Assembly (NCBI GenBank): GCA_900318375.1
Contig: ONKG01000011.1
Coordinates: forward strand, 1 to 64,000
Direction of reading: 5' to 3'
Source of the DNA: an uncultured Lachnospiraceae bacterium
GTDB taxonomy: Bacteria; Bacillota; Clostridia; Lachnospirales; Lachnospiraceae
DNA length: 64,000 nucleotides
Positions within the stretch are counted from its first letter, which is position 1, and each line of letters opens with the position of its first letter. The translations under genes were made by a program, and so were the position numbers. The notes beneath the pieces were generated by a model. The model was not told the origin of the DNA and ran no database searches. It saw nothing but the letters and a program-made list of their open reading frames with translations. Of the stretch, positions 58,056-64,000 are shown piece by piece.

Positions 58056-61025
58056 ATGGAAAACCTCTACGATTACACACAATTCTCATCGTCTGCGGTC
58101 ATGGCGGATGATGCTGCCTTTATGGCAAAGCTGTCACCCATGATGCAGCACTATCTGCGGACAAAACATGAAAATCCGGACTGCCTTCTCTTTTACCGTC
58201 TGGGTGATTTCTATGAAATGTTCTTTGATGACGCGGTGACGGTATCAAGAGAGCTGGAACTGACTTTGACCGGCAAGAGCTGCGGACTTCCCGAGCGGGC
58301 GCCCATGTGCGGTGTCCCTTATCATGCCGTAGATACTTACCTGACACGGCTTGTCGAGCTTGGACACAAGGTCGCTGTCTGTGAACAGATGGAGGATCCC
58401 CGCACAGCCAAGGGCATTGTCCGGCGTGAGGTGGTCCGGATCGTCACACCCGGCACAAATCTCGATATGAACGCCCTCGATGAGAGCAAAAACAACTATA
58501 TATTCTGTGCTTTCTATACCTCCGGTCAGATCGGCATCGCTGCAGCGGACATCACCACCGGAGATTTTCTGGTGTCTGAAATATCCGATACGGCCAAACT
58601 CTACGATGAGATCATCGGCTACAGCCCTGCCGAACTTTTGTGCAACGACCCTCTTTTAATGAGCAGTCTGGATCTTGCGGATCTGCGGGAGAGACTTTCC
58701 ATGCAGATCAGCACCATTCCCAACAGCTATTTCGAAGAATCCTCGGCAGTCACCCTGCTTCTGGAGCATTTTGCCGCCTCCTCCCTGCTTTCCCTGGGGC
58801 TGGACGACTTCCCTTCGGGAACACTGGCCGCCGGCGCCCTTCTCCGGTATCTTTACGACACACAGAAGAACGCGCTTTCAAACCTCACCAGGATCCGTGC
58901 CTATGCGTCGGGAAAATATATGCTTCTGGACAGTTCCACACGCAGGAATCTGGAACTGACACAGACCCTTCGCGACAAGAAAAAACGCGGCTCCCTGCTC
59001 TGGGTTCTTGACAAGACCTGTACTGCCATGGGTGCCCGCCTCCTTCACCGCTTTCTGGAACAGCCCCTCACAGAGCGGGCACAGATCGAGGAGCGGCTTG
59101 ACTGCGTGCAGGCTCTTTGCGAACAGAGTGTAGACCGCGATGAGGTCCGCGAATATCTGAGAGCGATCTATGACCTGGAGCGTCTGATGACACGCATTTC
59201 CTACGGCTCTGCCAATCCCAGGGACATGATCGCTCTGCGCGACTCCCTGCACATGTTTGTGCCCATTAAAAATGTGCTCAGGGATTTTGCATTCCGCGAA
59301 TCCGAAAAGGAAAAAATGAAGGAGGAAGAAGCCCGCAATATTTCTTCTGAATTCTTCTCCGAAAATGACAGAACAGCACCGGTCAGACTGTTTTCCGATC
59401 CCGAACTTTGCGCGGATCCGGACACATCCCAGGTCTCTTTTGCCGGAATGCAGGATGGCGGAAACGGAAGAGCGGCTCACCGAAGCTCAGCCGAGGATAA
59501 ACAGGACCAGGGAAGAAAGGTCTGCGCAGCAGGCGGCCTGTCCCGTCTCTATGAAGAAATCGATGATTTTTCAGACCTGACAGAGCTTCTGGATCAGTCC
59601 ATTGTGGATGAACCGCCTCTCACGATCAGAGAGGGAGGAATCATCAAATCCGGCTATGATCCGGATATCGACCATCTGCGGGATGCCCGCGACAACGGCC
59701 GCAAGTGGCTGATGGATCTGGAGACAGAGGACCGGGAGAGAACAGGCATCAAAAATCTGCGGATCAAATACAACAAGGTTTTCGGATACTATTTTGAGGT
59801 CACCAATTCCTTTAAAAATCTTGTACCCGACGATTATATCCGCAAACAGACCCTGGTCGGCTCCGAACGTTATACGACCCAGCGCCTCAAGGAACTGGAG
59901 GACAGTATCCTCAACGCAGAGGACAAGCTCAACACCCTGGAATATGATGCATTCTGCCGCGTACGGGATGCCTGTGCAGAGCGGATCACCTCTTTTCAGA
60001 AGGCGGCGGGCGCCCTGGCACATCTGGATGCCTTTGCCTCCCTCTCTCTTGTCGCGGAGCGCAATCACTATGTCCGCCCCGCTTTCAATGAGAGCGGGAC
60101 CATACGGATCACCGGAGGCCGTCATCCGGTCGTGGAACAGATGCAGCAGGGGGAATTTATCCCCAACGATACCCTTCTGGACAACAAAAAGAACTGTATC
60201 TGCATCATCACCGGCCCCAATATGGCCGGTAAATCGACCTATATGCGTCAGGTTGCCCTCATTACCCTGATGGCTCAGATCGGCAGCTTTGTGCCTGCCG
60301 AAAAAGCCAGGCTCTGTGTGACCGACCGTATTTTTACCCGTGTGGGTGCCACCGATGATCTGGGAAGCGGCCAGAGTACCTTCATGGTGGAGATGAACGA
60401 GGTCTCCAACATTCTCAGAAATGCCACTTCCAAAAGCCTTCTGATCCTGGACGAGATCGGCCGCGGAACATCCACCTATGACGGCATGAGTATCGCCTGG
60501 GCTGTCGTCGAACATATCAGCAACCGCCGCTATCTGGGCGCCAAGACTCTGTTCGCTACCCATTACCATGAGCTGACAGAACTCGAGGGCAAAATACCGG
60601 GTGTCAAAAACTACTGTGTTGCAGTGAGGGAAGTGGGGGATCAGATCAAATTCCTCAGAAAGATCATCCGCGGCGGAGCAGACAAAAGCTACGGCATTCA
60701 GGTCGCCCGTCTCGCAGGTCTTCCCGATATAGTCATTGACCGGGCCACCGAACTGGTCGCTCAGCTGACTGACAATGACATCACGGAAAAGCTGCAGAAT
60801 TTCGATACCTCCGCCGCAAATGCCGCAGGCAGGAATACACCTTCCAAACCCGTCCACTATGACGAAGTGGACCTTGCCCAGATGTCCCTGTTTGACACCA
60901 CCCCGGATACAGAAGTCCTGAAAGATCTGGCGGAGATCGATATCCAGAACCTGACGCCCCTTGATGCACTCAACACGCTCTATCGTCTGCAGAGCAGACT
61001 TAAGAACCGCTGGAACGCGGAATAA
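58056..61025 (+). CDS. mutS: DNA mismatch repair protein MutS
   Basis: Recognises mispaired or looped-out bases as a dimer and recruits MutL. Domain I contains the mismatch-contacting Phe-x-Glu in YRLGDFYEMFFDDA. The ATPase shows Walker A TGPNMAGKSTYMRQVALI, LILDEIGRGTSTYDG and FATHYHELTEL. At 989 aa it exceeds the usual 850-880. The excess is a low-complexity insertion around residues 420-505 (SEFFSENDRTAPVRLFSD to GRKVCAAGG) in the lever/clamp region. Ribosome site AAAGGA six bases before ATG. Confidence 0.97.
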   Translation: MENLYDYTQFSSSAVMADDAAFMAKLSPMMQHYLRTKHENPDCLLFYRLGDFYEMFFDDAVTVSRELELTLTGKSCGLPERAPMCGVPYHAVDTYLTRLVELGHKVAVCEQMEDPRTAKGIVRREVVRIVTPGTNLDMNALDESKNNYIFCAFYTSGQIGIAAADITTGDFLVSEISDTAKLYDEIIGYSPAELLCNDPLLMSSLDLADLRERLSMQISTIPNSYFEESSAVTLLLEHFAASSLLSLGLDDFPSGTLAAGALLRYLYDTQKNALSNLTRIRAYASGKYMLLDSSTRRNLELTQTLRDKKKRGSLLWVLDKTCTAMGARLLHRFLEQPLTERAQIEERLDCVQALCEQSVDRDEVREYLRAIYDLERLMTRISYGSANPRDMIALRDSLHMFVPIKNVLRDFAFRESEKEKMKEEEARNISSEFFSENDRTAPVRLFSDPELCADPDTSQVSFAGMQDGGNGRAAHRSSAEDKQDQGRKVCAAGGLSRLYEEIDDFSDLTELLDQSIVDEPPLTIREGGIIKSGYDPDIDHLRDARDNGRKWLMDLETEDRERTGIKNLRIKYNKVFGYYFEVTNSFKNLVPDDYIRKQTLVGSERYTTQRLKELEDSILNAEDKLNTLEYDAFCRVRDACAERITSFQKAAGALAHLDAFASLSLVAERNHYVRPAFNESGTIRITGGRHPVVEQMQQGEFIPNDTLLDNKKNCICIITGPNMAGKSTYMRQVALITLMAQIGSFVPAEKARLCVTDRIFTRVGATDDLGSGQSTFMVEMNEVSNILRNATSKSLLILDEIGRGTSTYDGMSIAWAVVEHISNRRYLGAKTLFATHYHELTELEGKIPGVKNYCVAVREVGDQIKFLRKIIRGGADKSYGIQVARLAGLPDIVIDRATELVAQLTDNDITEKLQNFDTSAANAAGRNTPSKPVHYDEVDLAQMSLFDTTPDTEVLKDLAEIDIQNLTPLDALNTLYRLQSRLKNRWNAE

Positions 61026-61136
61026 GACAGGCTGCCGGGTCATCTGCAAATGTAACTGCAACATAGAAACCTTTTCGGGAATTTCTCTGATTGCATATGA
61101 TCCGACGGGCGGTATCAGCGGGATTATTCAGAAAGT

Positions 61137-61173
61137 CATAATCAGCAAGACATAATCAGCAAGACATAATCAG
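61137..61173 (+). repeat. 14-bp tandem repeat between mutS and mutL
   Basis: CATAATCAGCAAGA is repeated at 61137 and 61151, with a 9-base third copy from 61165. It ends shortly before the mutL ribosome site (AAAGG). Confidence 0.85.
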
Positions 61174-61195
61174 AAAAATATAAAAGGTACAGCTT

Positions 61196-63559
61196 ATGGA
61201 AATAAAACTCCTCACAGAGGAAACCATCAGCCGCATTTCGGCGGGAGAGGTCATCGAGCGGCCTCTCAATGTTGTAAAAGAGCTGGTGGAAAATTCCATC
61301 GATGCGGGTTCTACAGCTGTCACTGTGGAGATCCGGGACGGCGGGATCACAATGATCCGCGTCACCGACAACGGATGCGGTATTGAGAAAGATCAGATCA
61401 CCCGCGCCTTTATCCGCCATGCGACCAGTAAAATTTCAGACGTCGATGACCTCTCGCACCTTTCTTCCCTGGGCTTTCGAGGAGAAGCCCTGGCCAGTAT
61501 TGCGGCTGTTGCCCAGGTGGAAATGATCACGAAAGTACGAGGTTCCCTGTCCGGCACCAGAGCGGTCAACGATCATCTGGCTGCCTATTCTCCGGATTCG
61601 CCGGTTCAGATCGATCTCGAAGAAATCGGAGCCCCGGACGGAACCACTGTTATCGTGCGCAATCTGTTCGGAAAGATCCCTGTCCGCCGCAAATTTCTCC
61701 GTCAGCCCCAGACAGAGGCCGGCTATATCACAGACCTTATCGAAAAACAGGCCCTTTCGCATCCCCTGATTTCTTTTCACTATCGAGTGAACGGACAGGA
61801 CAAGCTTCATACCACCGGCAACGGGAATCTGCGTGAACTGATCTACAGGATCTATGGTCGAGAGACGGCAGGGGCCATCATACCCGTACATGCAGAAGAC
61901 AAGGAGTCCGGTATGGTCCTTGACGGTTTCCTTGGAAGACCCGAGATCAGCCGGTCCAGCCGTGCCTTTGAGACCTTTTTTATAAACGGAAGGATGCTTC
62001 GCAGCAAAGAACTGTCGGCCGGACTGGAAGAAGGCTACAGGACCGACCTAATGCAGCACCGCTTTCCTTTTGCCGTTCTTCATCTGACCATCCCCCCCGA
62101 ACAGGTGGATGTCAATGTTCATCCCTCCAAAATGGAAGTGCGCTTTACGGACAGAAGAGCGGTCTATCGCTTTTTGGACAGCAGCGTCCACAACGCGCTC
62201 AGGCCTGTCGAATTGATCCCCAAAGCGAATCTCAACACCGCGAAAGAGGAGCGGGACAAGATCAAAAAGGAAGAGAAGCTCAAGCAGCAGCATCTGCAGG
62301 CGGCTCCGCATTACGAAGCATTTGAAAAAGCAAGAACTGACAGACCTCCTGCCGCTCCTTCTGTTTCCACAGCCGGAAACCACGTTCAGACTTCGCCCGG
62401 GACTTGTGCCGGAGCAACTTGTACCGGTCCTGTTTCTGCAGAGGGTAATAAACCATCCGGAAACATCGAACGGTACTCGATTCCCTCTGAACATATAAAA
62501 TCTGACCTTACCGGCGAAGCCGATGGTTTCGTCTTCGAAGACAGGCGTGCAGCGCCAGCGTTAGAAGAGAATAAAACAGATCGTCTTCTCATACACAAGT
62601 CCGGAGAGGTCAGCACAAATCGAATTCCCGAACCCGTGCCCGGAGAGGACAAAAATAAAGAAGAAGGTCTTTCCGGGCGCGTGGCAGAAGAGGATAGAGA
62701 CGATCGACTCCCGCAGGGCCAGCTGACTCTGGAAAGCCTATTATCAGGATCAATCATATCAGAATCACTCTTACCGGATTCTGACTCCGCCGGTCCTGCT
62801 GAAAAAGGTCCGGACACAGAACATCTTCTCACGGCACAGAAAGCGGAGAGATTTAAATATATCGGTCAGATTTTCGGAACCTACTGGCTCATTGAATATG
62901 AGAAGCGGCTTCTTATTATTGATCAGCACGCTGCCCATGAAAAAGTAAATTACGAACGTATGATGCGCCGGATCGAGCGGGAGCATCCATCTCTGAGTGA
63001 TGAAAAGACAGCGAAGGAGACAGTCCCGGAAGACTATCTTGCCCTGGACAGGTTATTGGAAAAGGAGCGGATAGGCGAAAATGCTTCCGGAGAAGGGTCT
63101 GACCCGGGAAGGGACCAGGTCTTTGTCGCTTCCCAGCAGCTTATGCCGCCGATCGTCCTTCGACTGAGCGGCCGGGAGGAAAGTGCTTACCGGCAGTTTC
63201 AGAATGTTTTTGCCGCCATGGGTTATGAGATTGAGGAATTCGGAGGAGGAAGCTATGCAATCCGCGCCGTTCCCACAGAACTCTTCGGGCAGACAGCAGA
63301 CAGCCTCCTGCGCGAAATCCTTGAGGAAATTATAGACGAGCGCATCAGCGGGACTCCGCGGGTTATTATTTCCAAAGTGGCATCTATGTCCTGCAAGGCC
63401 GCCGTCAAGGGAAACAGCCGCCTCTCCGAGGCGGAGGCAAGAGCCCTGATCAGGGAGCTCTTATCTCTGGACAATCCCTACCACTGCCCCCATGGCAGAC
63501 CGACTATGATCGTCATGTCCCAGCACGAGATGGACCGCAAATTTAAGCGCATCGTCTGA
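61196..63559 (+). CDS. mutL: DNA mismatch repair protein MutL (endonuclease type)
   Basis: GHKL ATPase that couples MutS to strand removal. N-terminal motifs are ELVENSIDAGST, RVTDNGCGI and GFRGEALASIAAVAQ. The C-terminal domain retains the nicking-endonuclease motif DQHAAHEKVNYE, plus SCKAAVKGN and CPHGRPTM, so it belongs to the MutL class of bacteria without MutH. A poorly conserved acidic linker (about residues 345-555) separates the halves, making it 787 aa against a usual 620-660. It follows mutS after 170 bp. Confidence 0.97.
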   Translation: MEIKLLTEETISRISAGEVIERPLNVVKELVENSIDAGSTAVTVEIRDGGITMIRVTDNGCGIEKDQITRAFIRHATSKISDVDDLSHLSSLGFRGEALASIAAVAQVEMITKVRGSLSGTRAVNDHLAAYSPDSPVQIDLEEIGAPDGTTVIVRNLFGKIPVRRKFLRQPQTEAGYITDLIEKQALSHPLISFHYRVNGQDKLHTTGNGNLRELIYRIYGRETAGAIIPVHAEDKESGMVLDGFLGRPEISRSSRAFETFFINGRMLRSKELSAGLEEGYRTDLMQHRFPFAVLHLTIPPEQVDVNVHPSKMEVRFTDRRAVYRFLDSSVHNALRPVELIPKANLNTAKEERDKIKKEEKLKQQHLQAAPHYEAFEKARTDRPPAAPSVSTAGNHVQTSPGTCAGATCTGPVSAEGNKPSGNIERYSIPSEHIKSDLTGEADGFVFEDRRAAPALEENKTDRLLIHKSGEVSTNRIPEPVPGEDKNKEEGLSGRVAEEDRDDRLPQGQLTLESLLSGSIISESLLPDSDSAGPAEKGPDTEHLLTAQKAERFKYIGQIFGTYWLIEYEKRLLIIDQHAAHEKVNYERMMRRIEREHPSLSDEKTAKETVPEDYLALDRLLEKERIGENASGEGSDPGRDQVFVASQQLMPPIVLRLSGREESAYRQFQNVFAAMGYEIEEFGGGSYAIRAVPTELFGQTADSLLREILEEIIDERISGTPRVIISKVASMSCKAAVKGNSRLSEAEARALIRELLSLDNPYHCPHGRPTMIVMSQHEMDRKFKRIV

Positions 63560-63570
63560 CGGAGAACAAT

Positions 63571-64000
63571 ATGTCCAACCATTTTGATACAGATATAAAA
63601 AAAAGACCCCTGGTCATCATTGCCGGTCCTACAGCGACAGGCAAGACAGCTGTTTCTGTGGAACTCGCCAAAAGGCTTAAGGGAAGCGTGATTTCAGCGG
63701 ATTCCATGCAGGTCTACAGAGGCATGGACATAGGCTCCGCCAAGGTCACTTGCGAGGAAATGCAGGGCATTCCCCATTACCTGATCGATGCGGCGGAACC
63801 GTCGGAAGCCTGGAATGTCGTGCGCTTTCAGAAAGAAGCGAAGGAAGCAGCCCGAAAAATCTATGAAGAAGGCAGGCTTCCCTTCCTTGTCGGCGGGACA
63901 GGATTCTATATCCAGGCATTACTTTACGGCATCGATTTTACAGAGATGGATGCGGACGAAGACTGCCGTCGTTCGCTCGAGCAGGAAGCGGAACAGAAGG
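63571..64000 (+). CDS. miaA: tRNA dimethylallyltransferase, 5' part
   Basis: Transfers a dimethylallyl group to A37 of tRNAs reading UNN codons, giving the i6A substrate of MiaB. The visible 143 codons include the P-loop IIAGPTATGKTAVSVELA, SADSMQVYRGMDIGSAK, GIPHYLIDA and FLVGGTGFYIQALLYG. The gene runs off the right edge. It starts 11 bp after the mutL stop, behind GGAGA, so it is clearly in the same operon. Confidence 0.95.
   Translation, partial: MSNHFDTDIKKRPLVIIAGPTATGKTAVSVELAKRLKGSVISADSMQVYRGMDIGSAKVTCEEMQGIPHYLIDAAEPSEAWNVVRFQKEAKEAARKIYEEGRLPFLVGGTGFYIQALLYGIDFTEMDADEDCRRSLEQEAEQK

Noticed and set aside
59571-61064. 497-codon - strand frame opposite mutS
   Set aside because: Mirror frame of a well-conserved gene; the same holds for long - strand frames at 23175-24578, 41680-43155, 7185-8489 and 10164-11246.

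Overview
The window reads as core chromosome of a Firmicutes/Clostridia bacterium, most like a Lachnospiraceae-type gut anaerobe. This is inferred from gene content and order, not from a database search. The support is a Rex redox repressor, an NfnAB-type electron-bifurcating transhydrogenase pair, a SpoIIIE/FtsK translocase, a DegV protein, a serC-serA-DUF1015 string, a miaB-mutS-mutL-miaA string, strong AGGAGG ribosome sites and a moderately high GC content. Almost all genes are on the + strand. No phage, IS transposase, CRISPR array or rRNA was seen.

Layout. 0.1-2.8 kb: rex and nnr behind a perfect consensus promoter (redox sensing plus repair of damaged NAD(P)H). 2.8-8.8 kb: alr, yebC, a small acidic protein and ftsK/spoIIIE. 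9.3-11.6 kb: nfnA and nfnB, the latter with its 3' end duplicated downstream. 12.1-19.3 kb: a membrane protein on the - strand, then phoH, ybeY, two flavoproteins and proB. 19.6-22.6 kb: a lactonase-fold protein, tgt and yajC. 22.9-30.6 kb: amino-acid synthesis (a dead leuB remnant, ilvD, a MITE-like element, ilvB, serC, serA, DUF1015). 30.9-37.3 kb: the most unusual stretch, an SH3-repeat exported protein followed by a 1686-residue kinase-NACHT-transmembrane-propeller protein. 37.4-39.5 kb: degV and a Cys-rich membrane protein on the - strand. 39.7-42.5 kb: tRNA-Thr(CGT), argH and asd. 42.6-52.3 kb: topB with an apparent ACG start, a left-handed beta-helix protein, a membrane MutS-like ATPase, an RNase HI-dUTPase fusion, gltX and a UvrD-type helicase. 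52.4-56.5 kb: a GH13-like protein lacking the usual catalytic residues, a REP-like palindrome, DUF5662 and a possible nuclease-fold protein. 56.5-64 kb: miaB, mutS, mutL and the start of miaA.

Most genes are housekeeping: redox balance, cell wall D-alanine, amino acids, tRNA modification, and DNA repair and segregation. The items most worth attention are the kinase-NACHT-propeller protein with its 10-bp repeat upstream region, the rnhA-dut fusion, the ACG-start topB, the degenerate GH13 protein, the leuB relic, a pair of MITE-like elements, and several genes whose stop codon lies inside short direct repeats.

Limits: all functions are read from motifs by eye. Start codons were chosen from ribosome sites and family N-termini. 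Promoters and hairpins were found by eye and not energy-scored.
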